Notes: generated by a model not told the origin, from the sequence alone. A stretch of 64,000 nucleotides of DNA from Enterocloster clostridioformis (GCF_020297485.1 NZ_JAIWZC010000001.1:4402001-4466000); one strand, 5' to 3'. Counted from the first letter of the stretch, positions 17,338 to 25,627 are shown. Numbers and translations are program-made.

Positions 17338-19296
17338 ATGGAAGGAAATGTATGGCTGTTGTGGGCTGTGGCCTGGCCTTTTCTGGCGGCCTTTATCAGC
17401 CTTTTTGCGGAAAAAAAGGGAGAGAGGAACCGGGATATTTTTGCGTCGGCCGCCATGGTTATGGAAGCTACGGGCATGCTCTGCCTTTATCCCGGAAGCG
17501 GTTTGGCGGCCTTTTCGTGGGCCGGATTTTGCGAGATGGGCATATGGCTGAAGGCGGACGGATTCAGGTGGCTGTACAGTACCATCGCAGCCTTCATGTG
17601 GATGATGACCACTCTGTTTTCCATGGAATATTTTGCCTGCCACGGCAATAGCGGGAGATACTGTTTCTTTTCCCTTTTAACCTGCGGGGCAACAATGGGC
17701 GTATTTCTGTCCGACAGCCTGTTTACCCTGTTCCTGTTTTTTGAGATAATGGGTCTTACCTCCTTTGTGATGGTCATACAGGAGGAGACAGCGGCAGCGG
17801 GAAGGGCTGCCAGGACATATCTGGCCATTGCGGTCATAGGGGGACTGTGCGCGCTGTTTGGCATATTCATGATTGCGGCAGGAACAGGAAATCTTTCCAT
17901 GGATAGTCTGGAACAGTTCAGGAAGGCCACGGGGGGAACATGGCCCCTGTATCTGGCAGGAGCGCTGCTGCTTGCCGGATTCGGGGCAAAGGCGGGAATG
18001 TATCCGCTGCATGTATGGCTTCCCAATGCCCATCCTGTGGCGCCGGCGCCTGCCAGCGCGCTTCTGTCAGGCATCCTGACCAAGACAGGGGTGTTCGGCA
18101 TCCTGATGGTTACCGTGACCATGTTCCGGCATGACAGGGTCTGGGGAATGGTGCTTTTGGCGCCGGGAGCCGTGACCATGGTGCTGGGAGCAATACTGGC
18201 CGTTTTTTCCATTGATTTAAAACGTACCCTGGCATGCTCCTCCATGTCCCAGATTGGCTTCATTCTTACGGGGTGTTCCATGCAGTGTCTGCTGGGTGAG
18301 GAAAACGGACTGGCTGTGAGCGGAACGGTGCTGCATATGGTGAATCATTCCATGATTAAGCTGGTGCTGTTCATGGCGGCGGGATGTATTTATATGAACC
18401 TGCACAAGCTGGATCTGAATGAGATTCGGGGATATGGAAGGAACAAGCCTTTCCTGATGCTAATCTTTGCCATGGGGGCATATGGCATATGCGGCATTCC
18501 GCTTTGGAACGGGTATGTGAGTAAGACGCTGCTCCATGAGAGTATTGTGGAGTATATGGAAATGCTGGGCAGACAGGGTGCCAATGTCCTGCCCTTTCAG
18601 GTACTGGAGTGGGCCTTCCTTATGGCGGGCGGTCTTACGGCCGCCTACATGATAAAGCTGTTTGCGGCCATTTTTCTGGAAAAGGCTCCCCTGGGACGGG
18701 ACGGGGATGACAGGGGAAAGAAGTACGCGGGCACGGCTGCCTGTTTTGCCCTGGGCGGTTCCGCTCTTTTCCTTCCGCTTATGGGGATGGCTCCCCACCG
18801 GATTATGGACTGGATGGCAGATATCAGCCGTCCGTTTTTAAGGGGGGCGCATGTCCTGCATCAGGTGGAGTATTTTTCAGAGGCCAATCTCAGAGGGGCC
18901 TGTATCAGCATTTCCATGGGAATCCTGGTGTATGTGCTGCTTATCCGCAGATACCTTATGGAGACAGGGGAGGACGGGACCAGGATCTATGTGGACAGAT
19001 GGCCGGCATGGCTGAACCTGGAGGACCGGGTGTACCGCCCTCTGGTTCTTACCGTGCTGCCCTTTTTGGGAGCCATGCTGGCCAGATGTGTCAATGGGGT
19101 ATGCGAAGTCCCTCTATCCCTGTTCATGAAAAAACCGGAAAAAAATCAGGTGGTGGTACCGGGGGAATCCAGCAGGTTTTTCAGGCAGGCCCAGGATGTA
19201 AGGCTTCTGCACATGATTTATTCCAGCATGGGATATGGATTTATGATGCTGGGAGCAGGGCTCATACTGATGACAGCATATGTGCTGTTTTTATGA
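17338..19296 (+). CDS. Large proton-conducting subunit (NuoL/MrpA N-terminal/HyfB family)
   Basis: The 652-residue protein is the longest pump subunit of the operon. It contains FTLFLFFEIMGLTSFVMVIQ (helix-5 glutamate), MYPLHVWLPNAHPVAPAPASALLSG, TKTGVFGILMV, and HMVNHSMIKLVLFMAAG. After the common core (to about residue 480) it carries a further region of four or so helices and loops, as in HyfB/HycC and MbhH-like or NuoL-like proteins, but no MnhB or DUF4040 domain, which are separate upstream. AAGGAGG lies 8 bases before the ATG at 17338. It ends the operon; no soluble electron-transfer subunit follows, the next gene being a toxin-like gene of different type. Confidence 0.83.
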   Translation: MEGNVWLLWAVAWPFLAAFISLFAEKKGERNRDIFASAAMVMEATGMLCLYPGSGLAAFSWAGFCEMGIWLKADGFRWLYSTIAAFMWMMTTLFSMEYFACHGNSGRYCFFSLLTCGATMGVFLSDSLFTLFLFFEIMGLTSFVMVIQEETAAAGRAARTYLAIAVIGGLCALFGIFMIAAGTGNLSMDSLEQFRKATGGTWPLYLAGALLLAGFGAKAGMYPLHVWLPNAHPVAPAPASALLSGILTKTGVFGILMVTVTMFRHDRVWGMVLLAPGAVTMVLGAILAVFSIDLKRTLACSSMSQIGFILTGCSMQCLLGEENGLAVSGTVLHMVNHSMIKLVLFMAAGCIYMNLHKLDLNEIRGYGRNKPFLMLIFAMGAYGICGIPLWNGYVSKTLLHESIVEYMEMLGRQGANVLPFQVLEWAFLMAGGLTAAYMIKLFAAIFLEKAPLGRDGDDRGKKYAGTAACFALGGSALFLPLMGMAPHRIMDWMADISRPFLRGAHVLHQVEYFSEANLRGACISISMGILVYVLLIRRYLMETGEDGTRIYVDRWPAWLNLEDRVYRPLVLTVLPFLGAMLARCVNGVCEVPLSLFMKKPEKNQVVVPGESSRFFRQAQDVRLLHMIYSSMGYGFMMLGAGLILMTAYVLFL

Positions 19297-19388
19297 GAAG
19301 CCTTGTGGGTGGAGAAAACGTGAGCTGTCAGGCATGTGTAAAAATACGTTCTGCAGGATAATAAAAAAGGTTGTCCCTTATATGATTA

Positions 19389-19450
19389 ATTACCTCAGGG
19401 ATGGTGATACTCTCCATTAGAAAACACCATTTATGAATCAGCGAGGTAAT
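19389..19450 (+). promoter_or_regulatory. Leader hairpin sequestering the ribosome site of the MazF-like gene
   Basis: ATTACCTC (19389-19396) is complementary to GAGGTAAT (19443-19450), which contains the ribosome site GAGG just before the ATG at 19454. Inside, ATGGTG (19401-19406) pairs with CACCAT (19425-19430). If transcription starts upstream of 19389, the mRNA leader would fold so that the toxin's ribosome site is paired. The structure is seen directly; its function is inferred. Confidence 0.5.
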
Positions 19451-19453
19451 GAT

Positions 19454-19882
19454 ATGTATAGAGAGAACAAGAATATGAACCAGGACGCACACCAGACCAT
19501 TTTGAGAGGGGATTTATATTATGCGGATCTGTCGCCGGTAGTGGGGTCTGAGCAGGGAGGAGTCCGGCCGGTTCTGGTCATCCAGAATGATGTAGGGAAC
19601 AAATACAGCCCAACCGTAATCGTAGCGGCCATCACCAGCCGATCCACCAAGGCAGCCATCCCCACCCATGTGTGTATCCGCAGGATGCGCAGCGGATTAA
19701 AGCAGGATTCCACCGTACTGGCAGAGCAGATTCGCACCATAGACCGGAACCGTTTAAAGGAATACATAGGACATCTGGATTCCGGACAGATGGCGGGAAT
19801 CGAACAGGCCATGGTTACCAGCCTGGGACTGGGGCATCTGACGGGTAATATGGGACAGGTCTTTTTTCCGTCTTATTCATAA
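19454..19882 (+). CDS. MazF/PemK-type endoribonuclease toxin
   Basis: The 142-residue protein has the MazF fold signatures: [40 protein letters not shown] and [19 protein letters not shown]. The Arg of [11 protein letters not shown] and the Thr/Ser of AITSR are the usual catalytic residues of these sequence-specific mRNA endonucleases. It is longer than Bacillus EndoA/NdoA (about 116 residues), with about 20 extra residues at the N-terminus. I start at the ATG behind GAGGTAATGAT; an upstream ATG at 19433 has no ribosome site. No MazE-like antitoxin is visible: the upstream gap is only 157 bases and the next downstream gene is unrelated. A chromosomal solitary MazF with an unlinked antitoxin, or control by its leader structure, is possible. 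Confidence 0.87.
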   Translation: MYRENKNMNQDAHQTILRGDLYYADLSPVVGSEQGGVRPVLVIQNDVGNKYSPTVIVAAITSRSTKAAIPTHVCIRRMRSGLKQDSTVLAEQIRTIDRNRLKEYIGHLDSGQMAGIEQAMVTSLGLGHLTGNMGQVFFPSYS

Positions 19883-19888
19883 GACGGC

Positions 19889-19942
19889 CAGAGTGCCGAC
19901 CAAGTCGCCACTCTGTGAAAATCATGGCGGTGCCATGATTTT
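19889..19942. terminator. Two adjacent hairpins after the MazF-like gene
   Basis: CAGAGTG (19889-19895) pairs with CACTCTG (19909-19915). Immediately after it lies a perfect 11-bp stem with a 3-nt loop (19918-19928 with 19932-19942) ending in TTTT. The second, being flanked by A4 and T4, can terminate in either direction. Confidence 0.6.
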
Positions 19943-20111
19943 CAATTCCGTAAGGATGAAATGCCGATTTCCTCGCACAAGGGCTTTCAGCATGCACAAA
20001 ACATTGTATGAGGCAGGGGACGGCCCTGTTATATTGGGACGGTCAGTTGAGACCGGGAAGCGGGACTGCAAAATTGAGACTGTAAAATGAGGACGGGAGG
20101 CAAAATGGATA

Positions 20112-20160
20112 TTGACATATGTCATAAACAGCCTTATAATTATTGACATAAGTCAAAAAC
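20112..20160 (+). promoter_or_regulatory. Consensus promoter with twin operators for the DUF134 gene
   Basis: A perfect sigma-A promoter is present: TTGACA (20112-20117), 17-bp spacer, TATAAT (20135-20140). The -35 region is part of the imperfect palindrome TGACATATGTCA, and a second copy, TGACATAAGTCA, starts 31 bp later (20145), just past the -10. The flanks are also repeated (AAAC after each). Two dyads about three helical turns apart on either side of RNA polymerase's -10 suggest a repressor dimer pair, most simply autoregulation by the DUF134 protein. Confidence 0.8.
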
Positions 20161-20190
20161 AAAGTAAGACAGCGGATAAGGAGAAGGCAT

Positions 20191-20586
20191 ATGGCGCGAC
20201 CGTACAAGGCCAGAAGAATCTGCTCCGTGCCCACCATAGACACCTTTGGTCCTTTGAACCAGGAGATGGACAGCGCGGTGGAGCTCACGCTGGAGGAATA
20301 TGAGACCATACGGCTCATTGACTGGCTGGACTGCACCCAGGAAGAGTGCGCGGACCAGATGGGGGTGGCCAGAACCACGGTCCAGGCGGTGTATAATTCA
20401 GCCAGGAAAAAGCTGGCGGACTGTCTGGTCAATGGGAAAAGGCTGGAAATCCGGGGAGGCAACTACCAGCTGTGCCCGGACGGAGGAAACTGCTGCGGGA
20501 AGAACTGCGGGAAACTCGGATGCCGCAGACGCCGCTGTAATAACAAACCAGGAGGAGATTGTAATGAAGATTGCTGTAACATATGA
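20191..20586 (+). CDS. DUF134 (UPF0251) HTH protein with cysteine-rich tail
   Basis: The 131-residue protein starts MARPYKARRIC, the standard DUF134 N-terminus, and contains a sigma-70 region-4-like helix-turn-helix (about residues 30-75; LEEYETIRLIDWLDCTQEEC then VARTTVQAVYNSARKKLAD). The last 35 residues hold many cysteines (CCGKNCGKLGC, CNNKPGGDCNEDCC), suggesting metal or Fe-S cluster binding. Such proteins often lie next to NifX/NafY-like Fe-Mo-cofactor-binding domain genes, as here. It is likely a metal- or redox-responsive regulator of its own operon. The promoter just upstream carries twin TGACAT-dyads. The gene overlaps the next by 23 bases. Confidence 0.85.
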   Translation: MARPYKARRICSVPTIDTFGPLNQEMDSAVELTLEEYETIRLIDWLDCTQEECADQMGVARTTVQAVYNSARKKLADCLVNGKRLEIRGGNYQLCPDGGNCCGKNCGKLGCRRRRCNNKPGGDCNEDCCNI

Positions 20587-20956
20587 AAACGGACAGGTAT
20601 TCCAGCATTTTGGCCATACAGAGGAGTTCAAGGTATATGACACAGAGGATAAGAAAATCCTGTCCTCTCAGGTAGTGGGAACCGGCGGAAGCGGCCATGA
20701 GGCCCTGGCTGTGTTTTTGAAAAACCTGGGAGTAGAGGTGCTGATTTGCGGAGGAATCGGAGGCGGCGCCAGGACAGCGCTGGACCAGGCCGGAATTGAA
20801 CTGTATCCAGGCGCATCCGGGGATGCAGACCAGGCAGTGGAGGCGCTGTTAAGCGGCAGCCTGGTTTATGATCCAAATACCGTGTGCAGCCATCACCATG
20901 AGGGCGGGGAGCATAACTGCCATGGACACGGACACAGCTGCGGAGAACATAATTAA
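20564..20956 (+). CDS. Dinitrogenase Fe-Mo cofactor-binding domain protein (NifX/NifB-C-like) with His-rich tail
   Basis: The 130-residue protein matches PF02579-type folds: MKIAVTYENGQVFQHFGHTEEFKVY, then a strand-helix repeat with VLICGGIGGGARTALDQAGIELYPG. The family binds Fe-Mo or other metal-sulfur clusters; stand-alone members in non-nitrogen-fixers are of unknown role. The tail (after residue 108) is rich in histidine and cysteine (CSHHHEGGEHNCHGHGHSC), a likely extra metal site. The ATG at 20564 has AGGAGGAG upstream, and lies within the end of the DUF134 gene, so the two are coupled and probably work as a metal-cluster sensor pair. No nitrogenase genes are in the window. Confidence 0.85.
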   Translation: MKIAVTYENGQVFQHFGHTEEFKVYDTEDKKILSSQVVGTGGSGHEALAVFLKNLGVEVLICGGIGGGARTALDQAGIELYPGASGDADQAVEALLSGSLVYDPNTVCSHHHEGGEHNCHGHGHSCGEHN

Positions 20957-20987
20957 CAAAAAGAAAAAAAGCGAATAAAGCAAAGAG

Positions 20988-21028
20988 ATGCCGGTATGTG
21001 GATATGGATTCACGTACCGGCATTTTTC
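20988..21028 (+). terminator. Intrinsic terminator after the NifX-like gene
   Basis: A 13-bp stem with one G-U pair (20988-21000 with 21011-21023) and 10-nt loop is followed by TTTTT. Confidence 0.85.
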
Positions 21029-21223
21029 ATGTCCTTTTTTTACATCAAGCCGGATTACAGCAGGAAGATACATGAGAATACGCCGGATATACCGGGGCTA
21101 AATGACATTACAGGTAAGAACCGTTACATAGAAAAATCCAATTGGACAAACAATTTTTTTATTAGTAAACTAAATTGAATGCATATCGCAAACAATAATT
21201 CGATAATGCAAAAGAGGATCAGA

Positions 21224-22390
21224 ATGAATCAGATAATTTATAAGGAAAGAAAGAATACAAACTCCATGAAGTGGGATAACTGCGGGGAGAAATTCGGCAA
21301 TGAGAATCTGCTGCCTTTGTGGGTGGCTGATATGGATTTTGAGGTTCCGGAATGTGTGAAGGACGCTATAAAGGAATACGCTGATTTCGGCGTGTTCGGA
21401 TATTATAATACGCCTCATGCATACGCAGATGCATTTATCCGGTGGGAGGAAACATATCACAATTATCAGGTGAAAAGAGAGTGGATGCGTTTTGCTCCCG
21501 GAGTTGTTCCTGCCGTCAACTGGCTGATGCATATACTGACCAGGGAACAGGAGGGAGTTATTATTATGCCTCCTGTGTATTATCCATTCCGCGACGCAAT
21601 CCTTAATAATAACAGACAGCCTGTGGAAAGTCCCCTTGTACGTACGGAAAATGGGTATGTGATGGACTATAAGGATTTTGAAGAGAAAATCATGGAACAT
21701 GACGTAAAGCTGTTTATACTGTGCTCCCCTCATAATCCTGTGGGAAGGGTATGGAGGTCCGGGGAGATACAAAGGGCGCTGGATATATGTAAGAAGCATC
21801 ATGTCTATGTTATCTCCGATGAAATTCATCAGGATATCATCATGAAAGGCCATGAGCATGTTGTAGCTGCCACCACAGGGACATACGATGATATGCTGGT
21901 CACACTTACGGCAGGGACCAAGACATTTAACCTGGCAGCCTGCCAGAATTCCATCCTGGTCATTCCGGATCAGGGACTGCGGGACAGGTATGACCAGTAT
22001 TTAAAACGGCTGCGGATTAATGGCGGGAATGCATTTGGTTATATTGCGGTACAAAGCGCCTATGAAAAGGGAAGGGACTGGCTTGAGCAGGTACTGGATA
22101 TCATAGAGGCCAATTACCGCTATATGAGAAACGCGCTTTTGGAGGCGCTTGCGGATGTGTGGATTTCCGAGCTGGAAGGAACGTATCTGATGTGGATTGA
22201 TTTGGGCAGATACATAAAGCCGGAGGACATGAAACACGTTATCCAGGACAAATGCGGTTTGGCAGTGGATTATGGAAGCTGGTTTGGTGAAGGCGGATAT
22301 GACGGATTTATCCGCGTCAATCTTGCAACCAGCAAGGAAAATATTGAACTGGCGGCGCAAAATATAATCAGGGCCCTGAAACACGTTTGA
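21224..22390 (+). CDS. MalY/PatB-type PLP-dependent C-S lyase (cystathionine beta-lyase-like)
   Basis: The 388-residue protein is a fold-type I aminotransferase of the MalY/PatB branch: WVADMDFEVP near the N-terminus is the branch hallmark, followed by GVVPAVNWLMHILT, SPHNPVGRVW (PLP-binding Asn), SDEIHQDI (Asp/His) and the Schiff-base lysine in TAGTKTFNLAA. MalY/PatB enzymes split C-S bonds of cystathionine, cysteine S-conjugates or related thioethers to pyruvate, ammonia and a thiol. The ATG at 21224 is chosen for its GAGGATCAGA spacing; two other in-frame ATGs lie upstream (21179, 21206). It runs directly into genes for a TauABC/SsuABC-like importer (overlapping start region), so the likely job is use of an imported sulfur compound. 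Confidence 0.87.
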   Translation: MNQIIYKERKNTNSMKWDNCGEKFGNENLLPLWVADMDFEVPECVKDAIKEYADFGVFGYYNTPHAYADAFIRWEETYHNYQVKREWMRFAPGVVPAVNWLMHILTREQEGVIIMPPVYYPFRDAILNNNRQPVESPLVRTENGYVMDYKDFEEKIMEHDVKLFILCSPHNPVGRVWRSGEIQRALDICKKHHVYVISDEIHQDIIMKGHEHVVAATTGTYDDMLVTLTAGTKTFNLAACQNSILVIPDQGLRDRYDQYLKRLRINGGNAFGYIAVQSAYEKGRDWLEQVLDIIEANYRYMRNALLEALADVWISELEGTYLMWIDLGRYIKPEDMKHVIQDKCGLAVDYGSWFGEGGYDGFIRVNLATSKENIELAAQNIIRALKHV

Positions 22391-22416
22391 TAAAGGATAG
22401 AGTGACACTTGCGGAT

Positions 22417-23202
22417 ATGGAAAATATTAAAATAAATCAATTGTCTTTTTCGTATGAAGACAACGGGAAATTAATTTTAAAGGATATAAATATAGAGGTG
22501 CAGGCGGGAGAATTTGTCTGTATTCTGGGACAATCCGGGTGCGGAAAAAGCACACTTTTGCGCCTGCTGGCCGGCCTTTTAAAACCCACGTCCGGAGAAT
22601 TGTTAATCGGAGGTAAAAAGGTGGAAGGAGCCAGTCTGGAGCGCGGCGTTGTATTCCAGGATTACGGTTTGTTCCCGTGGATGACAGCGGGTGAAAATAT
22701 CCTGCTTGCATTAAAACAGCGTTTTCCAGGAAGGACAAAGCAGGAGCTAAAGCAGACTGCCATAAACATGCTGCTGGAAGTGGGGCTGGAGGAATCCGTC
22801 TATAAGATGCTGCCAAAGGAATTGTCCGGCGGCATGAAGCAGAGGTGTGCCATTGCCCAGGCATTCAGCATGGACCCGCCCATCCTGCTGATGGACGAGC
22901 CGTTTGGAGCGCTGGACGCGGTGACCCGGGCCAGACTTCAGGACCTGGTGCTCAAGCTGTGGGCACAGGACAACCCAAAGAAAACCGTGTTTTTTGTGAC
23001 CCATGATGTAGATGAGGCAATGCTCCTTGCCAACCGCATTATCGTGCTGGGACAATCGCCAAGCAGCATTATATACGAGTGCGCGATTCCGGAAGACGGA
23101 CGCCCCACCAGGGAGACACAGTTTGAGAACATGGAAATGCTCAGGATGCGCACCAAATTGATTTGCCAGATTAACAGGGATGTGGCAGACCACATTGAAT
23201 AG
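22417..23202 (+). CDS. ABC transporter ATP-binding protein (TauB/SsuB/NitD family)
   Basis: The 261-residue protein has a full ATPase: Walker A GQSGCGKST (residues 38-46), Q-loop QDYGLFPWM, signature LSGGMKQR, Walker B ILLMDEPFGALD and the switch His in VTHDVDEA. The QDYGLFPWMTAGENI segment is typical of nitrate/sulfonate/taurine-type importers. The start is uncertain: ATG 22417 gives the normal N-terminus, while GTG 22402 has an AAAGGA site 4 bases upstream and TTG 22387 overlaps the MalY stop. It is co-transcribed with the MalY-type lyase, the solute-binding lipoprotein and the permease. Confidence 0.87.
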   Translation: MENIKINQLSFSYEDNGKLILKDINIEVQAGEFVCILGQSGCGKSTLLRLLAGLLKPTSGELLIGGKKVEGASLERGVVFQDYGLFPWMTAGENILLALKQRFPGRTKQELKQTAINMLLEVGLEESVYKMLPKELSGGMKQRCAIAQAFSMDPPILLMDEPFGALDAVTRARLQDLVLKLWAQDNPKKTVFFVTHDVDEAMLLANRIIVLGQSPSSIIYECAIPEDGRPTRETQFENMEMLRMRTKLICQINRDVADHIE

Positions 23203-23275
23203 AAGATGGATAGGGAGCTGATCTGCTGTCAGGTCCTATAACCATAAATATACGGTAACAGAAAGGGAAAAAGTC

Positions 23276-24484
23276 ATGAAAAAGAGAATTTTTACAGTGC
23301 TTCTGGCAGCGGCTATGACAGTCAGTCTGGCGGCCTGCGCCGGCACGGCAGAGAACAATGCCGGCAAAAAAACAGAGGAGACATCAGCAGGCCAAAGCGT
23401 GTCAAAGGAGACCGCGGAAAGTGAGGCCGCATCAAAAGAAACACCTGGGGAGAATACACAGGAACAGGCAGCATCGGATGAAAAGGCTTCCGGTGGAAAC
23501 GCGCCGGAGCAGAGCGTGGTAAAATGGAACTGCGGAACAAGCGGTAATGTGCTTCTGACAATTGCAGAGGAAAAGGGATATCTGAAAGACGAGGGAATCA
23601 CAATTGAGTACGTTGAGGCCAATGCCAATGCCGACGCAATGACGCTGCTGGCTACGGGCAAGGTGGATGTTGTATCGAATGCAGGAACAAGCAACCCTCT
23701 GCAGCAGATTGCGTCCGGAGTGGACCTGACAATCTTTGGAGGCCACATGGTAGAAGGCTGTATGCCGGTTGTGGCGAAAGCCGGTGCTGAGTGGAACGGA
23801 ATCGAATCCTTTATCGGCAAAAAGGTGGCGGTGAATCCAAGCTACTTTGCGTTTACGGGCGCAGTGATGGACCTTGGCTATGATAATCCCCTTGAGGCCG
23901 TGGACTGGGAAATTTATTCCGATTACAATGACGCCCTGGCAGCCGTAATCCGCGGGGATGTAGAATATGCGCTTATGGGTACAGGACAGAACCTGGCCGT
24001 TCAGGAGATGGTGAAAAATGGGGAAATCGACATCGTAAGCTATCAGAGTGAAATCATGGAGAATTATTCCTGCTGCAGGATGGAAGGCCAGACCCAATGG
24101 GTAAATGATAATCCCAATACAGTAAAAGCCGTTATCCGCGCATTGTTACGGGCACAGTCTTATTATGAGAGCAATAAAGAGGAGGCCGTAAAATTACATG
24201 CCGCAAAAATCAAGGCCACGGAAGAATATGTGGCTGCTTATATGTTGGATGACGAGCACTATTTTGTAAGTGTTGACCCCCTTAAAAATTTTGTAAAGCG
24301 GGCGTGGGATATACTTGACAAAACAGGATTCTTAGATGAAAAGGCAAAAGAGATCAATATTGATGACCATATCAATACGAAGTTATATGAGGAAGCCCTT
24401 GGAGAAGCGGCAGAGGCATACGGCGGGGAAGCGCCTGAGTTCTACCAGAATATGAAAACCTTCTTTGAAGAGAACGACAAATAA
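23276..24484 (+). CDS. ABC transporter solute-binding lipoprotein (NitT/TauT family)
   Basis: The 402-residue protein has a lipoprotein signal (basic start, hydrophobic core, LAACAG with Cys21) and a low-complexity Glu/Ser/Ala-rich linker (about 25-80) that tethers it outside the membrane. The rest is a periplasmic-binding type 2 (NMT1/THI5-SsuA-like) domain with GNVLLTIAEEKGYLKDEGI and the TLLATGKVDVVSNAGTSNP loop. Substrates of the family are nitrate, sulfonates, taurine or pyrimidine precursors; the linked MalY-type lyase favours a sulfur compound. The strong hydrophilic linker is longer than usual. Confidence 0.87.
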   Translation: MKKRIFTVLLAAAMTVSLAACAGTAENNAGKKTEETSAGQSVSKETAESEAASKETPGENTQEQAASDEKASGGNAPEQSVVKWNCGTSGNVLLTIAEEKGYLKDEGITIEYVEANANADAMTLLATGKVDVVSNAGTSNPLQQIASGVDLTIFGGHMVEGCMPVVAKAGAEWNGIESFIGKKVAVNPSYFAFTGAVMDLGYDNPLEAVDWEIYSDYNDALAAVIRGDVEYALMGTGQNLAVQEMVKNGEIDIVSYQSEIMENYSCCRMEGQTQWVNDNPNTVKAVIRALLRAQSYYESNKEEAVKLHAAKIKATEEYVAAYMLDDEHYFVSVDPLKNFVKRAWDILDKTGFLDEKAKEINIDDHINTKLYEEALGEAAEAYGGEAPEFYQNMKTFFEENDK

Positions 24485-24509
24485 GAGGAGCGGTTAAGGA
24501 GACAGGGAC

Positions 24510-25271
24510 ATGAATAAGGCAGGGGCATTTATTAAAAAATATTGGATTACATTCTGCATATTCTCAGGGCTGGTGCTGCTGTATGTTTATGTGACGGAAA
24601 ATAAACTGGTGAATCCATATCTGTTTCCATCAGCAGACGCGATTAAACAGGCATTTATCTCAAGCCGCGGCATGATGGCAGGCAATATGCTGGCATCCTT
24701 TAAGCTGCTGATACCGTCAGTGACAATTTCGCTGCTTATTGCCCTGTTCCTCGGAACAATCATGGGGATGAATACAAGGGTAAGGGAAGTCCTGTATCCG
24801 GTCATTTACGCTTTTAGCGTAATACCATCTATTCTCTTGTCCCCCTTTGTACTTCTCATGGCTCCAAGCCTGTTTTCTGCGTCCGTTTTTCTGATTGTCT
24901 ATAACATTATGTGGGCAACCCTTTTTGCCACCATTACAGGTATCATGACAATCGACAAACGATATCTGGACAAGGCCGCCACCCTGGAATTACGGGGGTT
25001 TAAGAGACTGATAAAGGTCATCCTTCCGGCGGCAAGCCCATCCATTCTGGCGGGATTTGTCAATTCCCTGCGCAGTTCCTTTGTTATGCTGGTTTTTGCT
25101 GAGATGTACGGGGCAGGTCAGGGCATGGGATATTTCGTGAAGAAGTATGCGGAGTTAGGCATTTTCGCCAATACGTGGGTTGGTTTTGTTTTTATGGTAA
25201 TCGTACTGGTAATCGTAATGCAGATATTTGAGCTGCTGAAAAAGCATTTGCTGAAGTGGACGATAGAGTAG
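24510..25271 (+). CDS. ABC transporter permease (TauC/SsuC family)
   Basis: The 253-residue integral membrane protein has about six helices and a BPD_transp_1 coupling loop, KAATLELRGFKRLIKVILPAASPS, containing the usual A-x-x-x-G and ILP features that dock on the ATPase. It lies 25 bases after the binding-protein gene with a GAGG site and is the last gene of the importer operon. Confidence 0.88.
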   Translation: MNKAGAFIKKYWITFCIFSGLVLLYVYVTENKLVNPYLFPSADAIKQAFISSRGMMAGNMLASFKLLIPSVTISLLIALFLGTIMGMNTRVREVLYPVIYAFSVIPSILLSPFVLLMAPSLFSASVFLIVYNIMWATLFATITGIMTIDKRYLDKAATLELRGFKRLIKVILPAASPSILAGFVNSLRSSFVMLVFAEMYGAGQGMGYFVKKYAELGIFANTWVGFVFMVIVLVIVMQIFELLKKHLLKWTIE

Positions 25272-25321
25272 AGGAATTCGGCAGAAGATCAGCGGTAGTT
25301 AGGCAGAAGATTAGAAAAAAT

Positions 25322-25368
25322 CAGGCCCGCATGAACACGGTATATAAAGCAGTGTTCATGCGGGCCTG
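25322..25368. terminator. Perfect 17-bp hairpin after the importer operon
   Basis: Positions 25322-25338 pair perfectly with 25352-25368 (13-nt loop). There is no T run, but the size and place, 50 bases after the operon stop, suggest transcript end or mRNA 3'-end protection. A smaller GGGCC/GGCCC hairpin follows at about 25374. Confidence 0.65.
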
Positions 25369-25378
25369 GACAGGGCCT

Positions 25379-25557
25379 TTAGCGGCCCTTGAACAGCTTT
25401 GTACTGTCCGGATCCCATAGAATGGGGGACGGGACGCACTGGGGCTCTAAGATAATGCTGCTTTTGCCCGGTGCGGCATGGATAGCACAGTATACCCCAA
25501 AACAGGGAACACCCTTAAGGGTGACGTGAAACACGACAGCATGAGACAGAGGTTTAT
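25379..25557 (-). pseudogene. Possible C-terminal gene remnant, unidentified
   Basis: On the minus strand an open stretch of about 59 codons without a good start ends at TAA (25379-25381). It reads like the tail of a protein (GVPCFGVYCAIHAAPGK then EPQCVPSPILWDPDS). A stop closes it upstream and there is no ribosome site. The protein-like composition could be chance. I see no family match. The rest of 25272-25627 holds only the hairpins above. Confidence 0.25.
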
Positions 25558-25627
25558 TGGGTCAACAGAAAGGCAGAGGGATAAAAAGCAGCAGGGCGAG
25601 GGCGGCTCTGCTGCAATGTGGATGGTA

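Noticed and set aside
19293..19361. 22-codon frame after the last pump subunit
   Set aside because: It overlaps the stop codon as ATGA but has no ribosome site or family resemblance; too short to support.
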